Notes under the pieces: generated by a model
Databases searched by the model: none
The model's input: the letters and a program-made list of their open reading frames with translations, nothing else
Told to the model about the DNA's origin: nothing
Origin: DAIRVC01 sp036803025
GTDB taxonomy: Bacteria; Chloroflexota; Anaerolineae; Anaerolineales; E44-bin32
NCBI GenBank assembly: GCA_036803025.1
Contig: DAIRVC010000008.1
Span: forward strand, 1-39,196
Reading direction: 5' to 3'
DNA length: 39,196 bases
Made by a program: the position numbers and the translations under genes
Shown: piece after piece, positions 31,999 to 39,196 of the stretch
Position numbering within the stretch: the stretch's first letter is position 1
Layout: each line of letters opens with the position of its first letter

Positions 31999-34900
31999 TC
32001 AGTCAGCCAACGGCTGCAGCCAGACTGTGAATCGCGTGCCCTGCCCGGGCCGGCCTTCACTTTCCACACTCACCCGGCCGCCGTGGCGGTCGATGATCTC
32101 CTTGCAGATGGCCAATCCCAGGCCCGTGCCGGGCGCTTTGGTGTCGCGGCTGGCTTTGCCGCGGAAGAAGCGCCGGAACAGCTGAGTCTGCTCCTCGTAG
32201 GAGATCCCCAGCCCTGTGTCCTCAACCTCGACGATCACCCAGGGCGAGTCGCCCGCCTGGCGCGTGCGCGTCCGCAGCATGATCCGCCCGCCGCTCTGTG
32301 TGTAGTTCATCGCGTTGGTGAGCAGGTTGGTGAACACCTGCCCGAGCAGCCTTTCATCACCCATCACCTGCGGCAGCCGGGCTTCCGGATCCAGGCCCAG
32401 GCTCAGGCCGCGGCTCCCGGCCAGCGCCCGACGGTCTTCGACCAGCGCCGCCAGCAACGCGTTCAGGTCGGTCGGACGAGGGTTGAAGGCGATCGTGCCC
32501 GCCTCCAGACGCGAAAGGGAGAGCAGGTCGTCGATCAGATTGGTCAGGCGTTCACTCTCACGCCGCAGCGTCTCCAGGTAGCGGTGTTGCCGATCCTCGT
32601 CCGCCGCCGCGCCGAGGAGATCCAGGTACAGACGGATGTTCGTCAGCGGCGTGCGCAGCTCGTGCGAGACGTCCGAGACGAACTGCGACTTCATACGGTC
32701 GAGCTCCATCAGGGCGCTGATGTCCACTTCCACGCCCACCAGGTTGACAACGTGGTGTTGCTCATCCTCGATCGGCGCGACCGTCACCGCCGCGTCGTAC
32801 TGCGTTCCGTCTTTGCGCCGACTGACCACCTGGCCGCGCCACGTCCGTCCGGACTTCAGCGTCGCCCACAGGTCGCCGGTGGAGTCCCCCGGCTGCCCGC
32901 TGCCGTCCATTAGTCGCAGCCGAGCTTCCTGCCCCGTCGCCTCTTCCGCCGAGAAACCGCTCAGACGCTCCCAGGCCGGATTGACGTATTCGATGCGTCC
33001 CGCCGGGTCGGTCACCACCACCGCGTCGCCAATGTGGGTCAGGATGGCATGCAGCCGGTCGCGTTCGGCCCGCAGCGCCGCTTCCAGGCTCTTGCGCTCC
33101 GAGATATCCAACACCAGCCCGGTCACCCCTTGTGGGTTTCCGTCCTCGTCCTTGATCAGGCTGACGGCGAACAGCGTCGGAATGCTCTCACCAGCGGCAG
33201 TCTGCAGCTCGAAGTCGTAGACCTCCCTGGCAGGGCGGTCGCCGTGAAGCCTGGCCGCCAGCCGGTCCACGCTGATGGCTTGTTCGCCGGCTCCCGGCGA
33301 GCCGGGTAGGTGCAGTCGGGTGGACATCTCCGCCTGCGTCATCCCCATCATCCGGGCCAAGGCCTGATTGGCGTACACGATCCGACCCTGCAGGTCGGTC
33401 TGGAAGATCCCCGCCAGCGAGGTCTCCACCAGGGCGCGGTAACGGGCCTCCGACATCGCCAGCTGGTGTGTGCGGGCGGCTACATCCGCTTCCAGCCGCT
33501 GTGCCTGCGCGCCGATCTGCCCGTACAGGTGCGCGTTCTCCAGGGCCACCGCCGCGTGCGCGGCGAAGGCGTTCAGCAGTTCAAGTTCGCGCGGGACGAA
33601 CGGCCGGTCTAGATCGAAGCGCAACACGGTCATGACGCCCATCGTCCGCTGGCGGACCTTGAGCGGCACCAGGGCGAGCACCTCCGGATCGTCTTCGGGC
33701 GTACCGGGGACGTGCATCGCGCGCAAATCCAGGCCGGCGTCGTTGACGATCAGAGGCTCGCCGCTCTGCAGCACCGTGCCGGTCAGCCCCTGCCCCGGCT
33801 CAAGCTGGACGCGCATGATCGCTTCGGCATCCGGCTGGACGGCGACCAGACAGCGCAGTCTCCCGGTCTCGGGATCGAGCAAGTGAATGCGGCTGCCATC
33901 GGCCTTGAACAGAGCCTTGGCCTGTTCACAGATTTCGGTCAGAACCGTCTGCAGATCCAGCGACGAGGAGATCGTCACCGCGCTGCGGATCAGCGCACGC
34001 GATTCTTCCGCCCGCCCGCGCGCCTCGGCGAAGGAGCGGCTGTTGCGGATGGCGATGGCCGCCATCTGCGCGAACGCCTCGGCTGCCTCGACCACCTCGG
34101 CTTGAAACGAGCGGCTGCGCTCCAGCGTGAACAGCCCCAGTGCCCCGATGGCGTCCTCGCCCACGACCAGCGGGAGACCAAGGACGGCCTGCACCCCGGC
34201 GCGTACCCAGGACGGCATGGCCTCAGGGCTGTGGGCGTAGTCGTCGGTCAGGACCGGCTGGCGGCTCTCGATGGCCCTCCAAACCAGGCCCTGGCCGCGC
34301 GGCCGGCGATCCCGCAGACTGTCCGGAAGCCCGTACAGATACTGGAACGTGACCGTCTCGCCGTCCGGATCTACCAGCGCGATTCCGCCCGCCTGCGCAC
34401 CGGTCATCTCGATCGCCAGCAGCAGAACACGCTGCACGACCTCGGCCGGGTCAAGCGACGAAGTGATCAGCGCTGCCGCCTGGTTGCGCAGGCGCTCGCG
34501 CGCCAGCGACGCTTCCGTTTCCCGCCGCGCCTGGACCTCGCCGAGGGCGATGGCGGCGTGATCGGCAAACGCCTGGACCACCCGGGTATCCTCGGGTTGG
34601 AGCCATGTCGCAGCGACGTTGAGCACGCCAAGGATTCGTTCCCCCAGGACCACCGGTGCAGCGATGACCGGCGATTCGCCCAGGAGGTGGACGATGCGCG
34701 GCACCAGGGGCCGGACCGCCGGGGGAACCATCTGCGCGACCACAAGCGATCGGCGCTCGCAGTACACCGCTTGCCTGCCGGCCAATGCCTGGCGGTACAG
34801 ATCGACCTTCTCAGGGTCGAATCGAAATCCGACGCTGTCCATCCCCGTCAGCCGGCGCAGCGTCGCTTCCAACTCGGGACTGAGTGTGCGGGTCCTGGTT

Positions 34901-35082
34901 TCCAGCAGGCCGTCAGGCCGCAGCAGGGACAACGTTCCGGAGACGTTCAGCCGGCGCAGCTCTTCCGTCACGGCCCGGGCGATGCCGTCCTCGCTGGACG
35001 CCGCCCGGCGCGCCACCTCCGCCGCCGCACGCAGGATGGCTTCCCACAGTGCCTCGCGTTCCGGTCGCGCAACCTTCCTCAT
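31999..35082 (-). CDS. Multi-sensor histidine kinase (three GAF, two PAS, HisKA, HATPase)
   Basis: A 1027-residue soluble sensor kinase without membrane segments. In order: GAF-like regions (about 30-185, 205-345, 375-515), two PAS domains (about 545-660 and 672-790), the dimerisation/phospho-acceptor domain with SHELRTPL (H807), and the ATPase with the N box TNLLTNAMNY, G1 DTGLGI and G2 GTGLGL. It should phosphorylate a response regulator, but no regulator gene is adjacent, so it is an orphan in this window. ATG 35082 has no clear Shine-Dalgarno sequence. Confidence 0.93.
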   Translation of the reverse strand: MRKVARPEREALWEAILRAAAEVARRAASSEDGIARAVTEELRRLNVSGTLSLLRPDGLLETRTRTLSPELEATLRRLTGMDSVGFRFDPEKVDLYRQALAGRQAVYCERRSLVVAQMVPPAVRPLVPRIVHLLGESPVIAAPVVLGERILGVLNVAATWLQPEDTRVVQAFADHAAIALGEVQARRETEASLARERLRNQAAALITSSLDPAEVVQRVLLLAIEMTGAQAGGIALVDPDGETVTFQYLYGLPDSLRDRRPRGQGLVWRAIESRQPVLTDDYAHSPEAMPSWVRAGVQAVLGLPLVVGEDAIGALGLFTLERSRSFQAEVVEAAEAFAQMAAIAIRNSRSFAEARGRAEESRALIRSAVTISSSLDLQTVLTEICEQAKALFKADGSRIHLLDPETGRLRCLVAVQPDAEAIMRVQLEPGQGLTGTVLQSGEPLIVNDAGLDLRAMHVPGTPEDDPEVLALVPLKVRQRTMGVMTVLRFDLDRPFVPRELELLNAFAAHAAVALENAHLYGQIGAQAQRLEADVAARTHQLAMSEARYRALVETSLAGIFQTDLQGRIVYANQALARMMGMTQAEMSTRLHLPGSPGAGEQAISVDRLAARLHGDRPAREVYDFELQTAAGESIPTLFAVSLIKDEDGNPQGVTGLVLDISERKSLEAALRAERDRLHAILTHIGDAVVVTDPAGRIEYVNPAWERLSGFSAEEATGQEARLRLMDGSGQPGDSTGDLWATLKSGRTWRGQVVSRRKDGTQYDAAVTVAPIEDEQHHVVNLVGVEVDISALMELDRMKSQFVSDVSHELRTPLTNIRLYLDLLGAAADEDRQHRYLETLRRESERLTNLIDDLLSLSRLEAGTIAFNPRPTDLNALLAALVEDRRALAGSRGLSLGLDPEARLPQVMGDERLLGQVFTNLLTNAMNYTQSGGRIMLRTRTRQAGDSPWVIVEVEDTGLGISYEEQTQLFRRFFRGKASRDTKAPGTGLGLAICKEIIDRHGGRVSVESEGRPGQGTRFTVWLQPLAD

Positions 35083-35183
35083 TTGACGGTCCGTGTCCCG
35101 TGGAGGGACCTGGCGCGGAGTGTATCATGGAAGGCTTGCCGCCGCCTTTGCGCGCGGCTCATCGGCCCGGCGGCCGAGCGCGG

Positions 35184-36176
35184 CTAGAGCTCACCGGCCC
35201 GTCGGTACCAGGCCAGGGTGTCGGCTACGGCGCGTCGGAAGGACTGCGGGGCCTGCAGACCGAGCAGGTCGCGTGCCTTGTGGCCGTCGTAGTAGAAGTA
35301 GCGGCCGGCCAGCCTCAAGATCTCGGTTCCCACTGGCAGCGAGAACGCCCTCAGCAAAGGCCCGAGCACGCCGGCCGCGCCGTGCACCGCCTCGGCTGGC
35401 AGCTCCCAGCGCGGGGGCCGCCGACCGGCGGCCTCGGCCACCAACCCGAGAATGGTCGTCAGGGTCAGATTCTCGCCGCCGAGGATGTAGCGCTCGCCGC
35501 GGCGCCCGTTCTCCATCGCCGCCAGATGGCCAGAGGTCACGTCCTCAATGTGCACCACGTTCAGCCCGCCGCGAACGGAGACCGGGATCCTGCCGCGCGC
35601 CGCGTACCACACCAGGCTCGAACGCAGGCGATGGATGTCACCGGGGCCAATGACCCAGGCCGGGTTGACGATCGCCGCCCACATCCCCTCTTCGACAGCC
35701 TGAGCCACTTCCTGCTCCGCCAGATGCTTGGCATAACCATAGGGCCACAATTCGGCGCGGTAGTTCCAGCGATGGCCCTCGTCGATGAGTTGCGCGCCGG
35801 CCTCGTGCCTGGCCGGGTCCGGCACACCCAGCGCGGCGACGGACGACGTGTGGATCAGGCGCGCCACGCCCGCGCGGCGGGCAGCCTGCAGCACATACCG
35901 TGTTCCCAGGACGTGAGTGGCGGTGGCCTGCGCCGGGTTGCTCCAGCGGCCCATGTGCGCCGCGGTGTGAAAGACCGCCTGCACCCCGCTCATGGCGCGA
36001 TCGAGCGAGGCGGGGTCCATCACGTCGCCGACAACAAGCTCGAGGGGAAGATCGCCTAGCGCATCGAGCGGGCTGGCCGGCCGGTGCAGCCCACGCACGG
36101 CATGCCCTTGCTGCACCAGCGCCCGGCACAGACTCGATCCGAGGAAGCCGGTCGCGCCGGTTACCAGGACGCGCAC
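35184..36176 (-). CDS. NAD-dependent epimerase/dehydratase (extended SDR, HpnA/DFR-like)
   Basis: A 330-residue extended SDR with MRVLVTGATGFLGSSL (TGATGFLG nucleotide binding), HTSSVAALG and YGYAKHLAE (Y-x3-K). The type is that of the dihydroflavonol-4-reductase/hopanoid HpnA-like proteins; the substrate is unknown. It starts (GTG 36176) ten bases after the thiolase stop on the same strand, so the two form an operon. It is not a close copy of the SDR at 30905. Confidence 0.85.
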   Translation of the reverse strand: MRVLVTGATGFLGSSLCRALVQQGHAVRGLHRPASPLDALGDLPLELVVGDVMDPASLDRAMSGVQAVFHTAAHMGRWSNPAQATATHVLGTRYVLQAARRAGVARLIHTSSVAALGVPDPARHEAGAQLIDEGHRWNYRAELWPYGYAKHLAEQEVAQAVEEGMWAAIVNPAWVIGPGDIHRLRSSLVWYAARGRIPVSVRGGLNVVHIEDVTSGHLAAMENGRRGERYILGGENLTLTTILGLVAEAAGRRPPRWELPAEAVHGAAGVLGPLLRAFSLPVGTEILRLAGRYFYYDGHKARDLLGLQAPQSFRRAVADTLAWYRRAGEL

Positions 36177-36186
36177 GCCGCGCTGC

Positions 36187-37407
36187 TCAGCCGATCCATT
36201 CGACCAGGGTGGCCTCGCCCTGGCCGACTCCCACGCACAATGTCGCCAGTCCGTAGAATGGCCGCCGCGCCTCGGGCGCCCGGCGGCGCATCTCGTGCAC
36301 CAGGGTCGTCAGGATGCGTGCACCGGAGCAGCCAAGCGGGTGTCCCAGCGCGATCGCGCCGCCATTAACGTTGGTGATCTCACTGCGCAGGCCGAGCTCC
36401 TTCATCACCGCCAGGGACTGGACGGCAAAGGCCTCGTTGAGCTCGGCCAGCCCCAGGTCGTCGACCGTCAGGCCGGCCCGCGCCAGGGCTTTGCGCACCG
36501 CCGGGACCGGTCCGAGGCCCATCACGCGCGGCGCGACTCCGGCCGCGGCCGCAGCCACGACGCGCACCAGAGGCTTGATCCCCAACTCGGCCGCCTTGCG
36601 ATCGCTCATCAGCAGCAGCGCTGCCGCGCCGTCATTGATCCCGGAGGAGTTCCCCGCCGTGACGGTGCCGTCCTTGCGAAACGCCGGCCGCAGCCTGGCC
36701 AGCGACTCGGGCGTGCTGTCCCGCCGCGGCCGCTCATCCGTCTTGACCTCGACCGGCTCGCCCTTGCGCTGCGGGATCAGGACCGGCACGATCTCCTCGC
36801 CGAATTTGCCGCTGTCGATCGCCGCGATCGCCCGGCGGTGGCTCTCGGCTGCGAATGCATCCTGTTCTTCACGGCTGATCGAACGCGTCAATGCGTAGAC
36901 ATTCTCGGCCGTCTCGCCCATCGAATCGATGCCGTGCTGGGCCTCGATCTTGGGATTCGGGTAGCGCCAGCCCAGCGTCGTATCCCAGGCGGTCAGATTG
37001 CCCCATGGGTAGCCCTGCTCGGCTTTCGGAACGGAATACGGCGCCCGAGACATGCTCTCCACCCCGCCGGCCACGAACACGTCGCCCTCTCCGGCCTTGA
37101 TCGCCCGGTAGGCGGCGTTGACCGCCTGCAGCCCCGAAGCACACAGCCGATTGAAGGTCACCGCGGCCACCTCTACCGGGAAGCCGGCCAGCAGCAGCGC
37201 CATGCGGGCTACGTTGCGGTTGTCCTCGCCCGCCTGGTTGGCGCAGCCCAGGTAGACCTCCTCAACCAATCCGGGGTCGACCCCGGCGCGGCGAACCACC
37301 TCCCCGACCACCAGGGCCGCCAGGTCATCCGGACGGACTGCGGCCAGGGCGCCGCCGTGGGCTCCGATCGGCGTGCGCACGGCTGCGACAATGACGGCCT
37401 CGGGCAT
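36187..37407 (-). CDS. Acetyl-CoA C-acyltransferase (thiolase)
   Basis: A 406-residue thiolase. The acyl-accepting Cys89 is in FNRLCASGLQAV; His356 in GGAIALGHPLGCSGARI; Cys391 in TLCVGVGQGEA. It catalyses acyl-CoA thiolysis or the reverse condensation in beta-oxidation or ketogenesis. ATG 37407 follows GGAGGT with good spacing. It is the first gene of an operon with the SDR gene. A TAGAAT -10-like sequence lies just upstream (37445-37440). Confidence 0.95.
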   Translation of the reverse strand: MPEAVIVAAVRTPIGAHGGALAAVRPDDLAALVVGEVVRRAGVDPGLVEEVYLGCANQAGEDNRNVARMALLLAGFPVEVAAVTFNRLCASGLQAVNAAYRAIKAGEGDVFVAGGVESMSRAPYSVPKAEQGYPWGNLTAWDTTLGWRYPNPKIEAQHGIDSMGETAENVYALTRSISREEQDAFAAESHRRAIAAIDSGKFGEEIVPVLIPQRKGEPVEVKTDERPRRDSTPESLARLRPAFRKDGTVTAGNSSGINDGAAALLLMSDRKAAELGIKPLVRVVAAAAAGVAPRVMGLGPVPAVRKALARAGLTVDDLGLAELNEAFAVQSLAVMKELGLRSEITNVNGGAIALGHPLGCSGARILTTLVHEMRRRAPEARRPFYGLATLCVGVGQGEATLVEWIG

Positions 37408-37746
37408 GTGGACCTCCAGTTCAGTGGGGCGGAGCCCCGATTCTACCATCGCGGCCTGCGGAGGCTGACGGGGTTACATTGACAGGCTGACCGTCCCTGG
37501 CCAGCTAGCCTCGGCTGGACGGGGAGCGGCAGGCCCGTCGACGGGCCCGCCGAGCAGGGCCATGCCCGCAGGAACCCTTCTGGGCGTCCAGGTCCCACTC
37601 GGACGGTTGTGCGCAGAACGCGGATTGATGGAACTCCGCGGGCGGCCTTTGCGTAGATCACTAGGAACGCAGGATGGGGGTCGCCAGCCCGGCCCACAGC
37701 CTCGGGTGTACTCACCGTCACATTGCGCAAGAGGAGGAGACTGGCA
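37408..37746. other. Divergent intergenic region before the LiaF-like genes
   Basis: This 339-base gap separates the thiolase (leftward) from the LiaF-like operon (rightward). It holds a TAGAAT box on the minus strand (37445-37440), which could serve the thiolase with a leader of about 25 bases, and a TTGACA at 37479-37484 on the plus strand without a good -10. A 16-base palindrome GGCCCGTCGACGGGCC lies at 37532-37547. No gene is seen. Confidence 0.45.
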
Positions 37747-38265
37747 ATGGATCAGCAGCGCAGAACGCAGCTCGGCGGCGGGATCGTACTCGTCCTGATC
37801 GGCGCCGCGTTCCTGGCAGTGCAGTTCATCCCGTCGCTCCGGGCGTGGTACGACTCGATCGAGTGGGGCGGCGGTTGGCCGTTCATCATCATCGGCGTGG
37901 GCGCCTTCCTATTCCTGCTCGGCTTGCTCCTGGGCGCCCCAGGTCTGGCCGTCCCGGCCTGCATCGTCGGCGGCATCGGCGGGCTGCTGTACTGGCAGAG
38001 CGTCACCGGCAACTGGGACAGTTGGGCGTATGCCTGGACCCTGATTCCGGGCTTTGTCGGGGTGGGCATCCTGGTGGCCGGCCTGCTCGAGGGCAAGGTC
38101 CGCCAGGCGCTCTCCGGCGGGGGCTGGCTGATCTTCATCAGCGCCGTGATGTTCCTGGCCTTCGGCTCCTTCCTGGGAGGCCCGGTCCTCCTGGGTGACT
38201 ATTGGCCGGTGCTGGTGATCGTCGCTGGCGTGCTCCTTCTGGGACGCACCCTGTTCCGCCGTTGA
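37747..38265 (+). CDS. LiaF-TM-like membrane protein
   Basis: A 172-residue protein with about six short membrane helices and the repeated Trp-Pro turns (GGWPFIIIGVGAFLF; YWPVLVIVAGVLLLG) typical of LiaF-type transmembrane (DUF5668-like) domains found in envelope-stress systems. ATG 37747 follows AAGAGGAGGAG. The next gene is also LiaF-like and starts 20 bases later, so they are cotranscribed. Role: probably cell-envelope sensing; not proven. Confidence 0.7.
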   Translation: MDQQRRTQLGGGIVLVLIGAAFLAVQFIPSLRAWYDSIEWGGGWPFIIIGVGAFLFLLGLLLGAPGLAVPACIVGGIGGLLYWQSVTGNWDSWAYAWTLIPGFVGVGILVAGLLEGKVRQALSGGGWLIFISAVMFLAFGSFLGGPVLLGDYWPVLVIVAGVLLLGRTLFRR

Positions 38266-38285
38266 CGAAAGGGAGGTCACAGACC

Positions 38286-39080
38286 ATGCAGCGAGGCAGC
38301 TACTTCTGGGGGATTCTGCTGATCGGCGCCGGGGCGATTCTCCTTCTGGGGAACCTTCTCGGCGTCGATGCCTGGCGCCTGCTCGGCCCGGGTCTCCTGG
38401 TCCTGATCGGCATCTGGGTATTGTGGAGCGCCACCCTGGCGCCGCGTTCGGCGGAGGTACAGAACCTCTCCATCCCGGCCCAAGGCGCCGCCCGCGGCCG
38501 CCTGGTCCTGCGTCATGGAGCCGGCCGGCTGAAGATCGGACCGGGGGCAGGACCTGACGAATTGGCCGCCGGAGAGTTCGTCGGCGGCGTGACGCACAGC
38601 ACGCGCCGTGAGGCGGACCAGCTGCAGGCCGACCTGCGCCTCCCGACCGACGGGCTGTTCTGGTTTTCAGCGCCCTGGGCCTGGAATCGCGGTTTCGCCT
38701 GGAGCGTGCGGCTGAACGAGTCGCTGCCAATCTCCCTGCGCCTGGAAACCGGCGCCGGGGAAACCGACATCGATCTGACCTCGCTCAAGATCACCGATCT
38801 GCAGCTCAATACCGGTGCCAGTTCGACGACCCTGCGGCTCCCGGCCGGCGCCGGAAGCACACAGGTACGCGTCGAATCCGGTCTGGCCAGTGTGCGCATC
38901 TTTGTGCCGGAAGGGGTCGCCGCTCGCATCCGAATGGCCGGGGGGTTGGCCGACCAACGGGTCGACCGGGCCCGCTTCCCTCGCACCGGCGCGGTCTATC
39001 AGTCCGCTGACTACGAGACGGCGGCGAACAAGGTCGATCTCGATATCCAGACCGGGCTCGGCTCGGTCGAGGTCCACTGA
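38286..39080 (+). CDS. LiaF-like envelope-stress protein (membrane domain plus beta-rich C-terminal domain)
   Basis: A 264-residue protein. The N-terminus has two membrane helices (about 7-24 and 29-50) with the LiaF-type WGILLIGAGAILLLGNLLG pattern. The rest is a repetitive beta-strand domain (RLVLRHGAGRLKIG, RLETGAGETDIDLTSL, LQLNTGASSTTLRLPAGAGSTQVRVESGLASVRIFVPEG) like the toast-rack domains of LiaF/DUF4097 proteins. In Firmicutes LiaF restrains the LiaSR response to wall damage; no LiaS or LiaR is in the window. GGGAGGT precedes ATG 38286. Confidence 0.78.
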   Translation: MQRGSYFWGILLIGAGAILLLGNLLGVDAWRLLGPGLLVLIGIWVLWSATLAPRSAEVQNLSIPAQGAARGRLVLRHGAGRLKIGPGAGPDELAAGEFVGGVTHSTRREADQLQADLRLPTDGLFWFSAPWAWNRGFAWSVRLNESLPISLRLETGAGETDIDLTSLKITDLQLNTGASSTTLRLPAGAGSTQVRVESGLASVRIFVPEGVAARIRMAGGLADQRVDRARFPRTGAVYQSADYETAANKVDLDIQTGLGSVEVH

Positions 39081-39180
39081 CATCCCGCAGGCGCCGATAC
39101 CGGATGGAGCGGGCAACCCGATCAGGGTTGCGCGCGACCGCCGGCCGGCGCATTCGCAGACGAAAGCTGAGGAGGACGTC

Positions 39181-39196
39181 ATGAAGCGTGTTGACA
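39181..39196 (+). CDS. Start of a further gene (truncated by the window)
   Basis: GGAGGA (39171-39176) followed by ATG 39181 marks a gene running off the right end; only Met-Lys-Arg-Val-Asp is seen. It probably belongs to the LiaF-like operon. Confidence 0.5.

Noticed and set aside
31219..32913. Open frame (564 codons) spanning the end of the SDR gene and the histidine kinase gene
   Set aside because: It crosses two convergent real genes in a shadow frame, with no recognisable domain.
37479..37484. TTGACA -35-like hexamer upstream of the LiaF-like genes
   Set aside because: No acceptable -10 hexamer lies 16-18 bases downstream, so I do not call a promoter.
37532..37547. 16-base palindrome GGCCCGTCGACGGGCC
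   Set aside because: Short GC palindromes are expected in such GC-rich sequence, and nothing else marks it as an operator.
1..39196. Search by eye for tRNA genes, CRISPR repeats, transposases, phage or plasmid genes
   Set aside because: No cloverleaf with a TTCGAATC-type T-loop, no regularly spaced repeats and no mobile-element protein was found.

Overview
The window is 39 kb of GC-rich bacterial chromosome (roughly two-thirds G+C by eye). It is dense with protein genes on both strands and has no tRNA, rRNA, CRISPR array, insertion sequence or phage gene that I can see. The gene set suggests a free-living, non-enteric bacterium, most likely of the Chloroflexota (Anaerolineae-like). The pointers are a T-box leader on pheS, many stand-alone GAF, metallo-beta-lactamase and SDR proteins, AzlCD, an MscL with a C-terminal cysteine ribbon, frequent GTG starts and G/C-rich intergenic hairpins. 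This placement is inference from style, not from a marker gene.

Layout. 1-311: tail of a formylglycine-generating-enzyme (SUMF1) family protein, then a hairpin-rich gap. 608-3714 (+): a heme O synthase-like UbiA prenyltransferase followed by three unrecognised integral membrane proteins. 3782-7112 (-): a CAP+LysM surface protein, a small membrane protein and an MFS transporter. 7421-8186 (+): a cyclic-nucleotide-binding domain protein followed by a NifU-like scaffold. 8204-9279 (-): a DNPH1/Rcl-like deoxynucleotide N-hydrolase and a UlaG-like metallo-hydrolase. 9322-10517 (+): a cold-shock gene with its own promoter and a terminator-like leader hairpin, then a GAF protein with a clear promoter. 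10563-14974 (-): pheS, a small helical gene and pheT behind a complete promoter, phenylalanine T-box and terminator.

15017-15688 (+): a metallo-beta-lactamase-fold protein. 15737-20320 (-): a putative lipoprotein and a secreted helical protein, MscL, AzlD/AzlC/EamA (overlapping genes), then an ECF-type sigma factor coupled by a one-base overlap to an O6-alkylguanine-DNA alkyltransferase with an unusual N-terminal extension. 20450-25328 (-): another metallo-hydrolase, a HAD protein, a D-2-hydroxyacid dehydrogenase, a lactate-permease family transporter and a methyltransferase.

25568-31945 (+): a compact run HIT, GNAT, LOG, DinB, SbcD, SbcC and SDR. Several of these genes overlap, and a consensus -10 box sits directly before the SbcD start. 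31999-37407 (-): a 1027-residue GAF/PAS sensor histidine kinase, an SDR epimerase and a thiolase. 37747-39196 (+): two LiaF-like membrane proteins and the start of a third gene.

The most interesting candidates are the sigma factor-alkyltransferase pair (a possible alkylation-sensing regulator), the T-box-controlled pheS-X-pheT operon with its unknown middle gene, the cold-shock leader, and the prenyltransferase plus three-membrane-protein operon. None is proven from sequence alone. Starts were chosen from Shine-Dalgarno spacing and homologous N-termini, and often differ from the longest possible reading frame.
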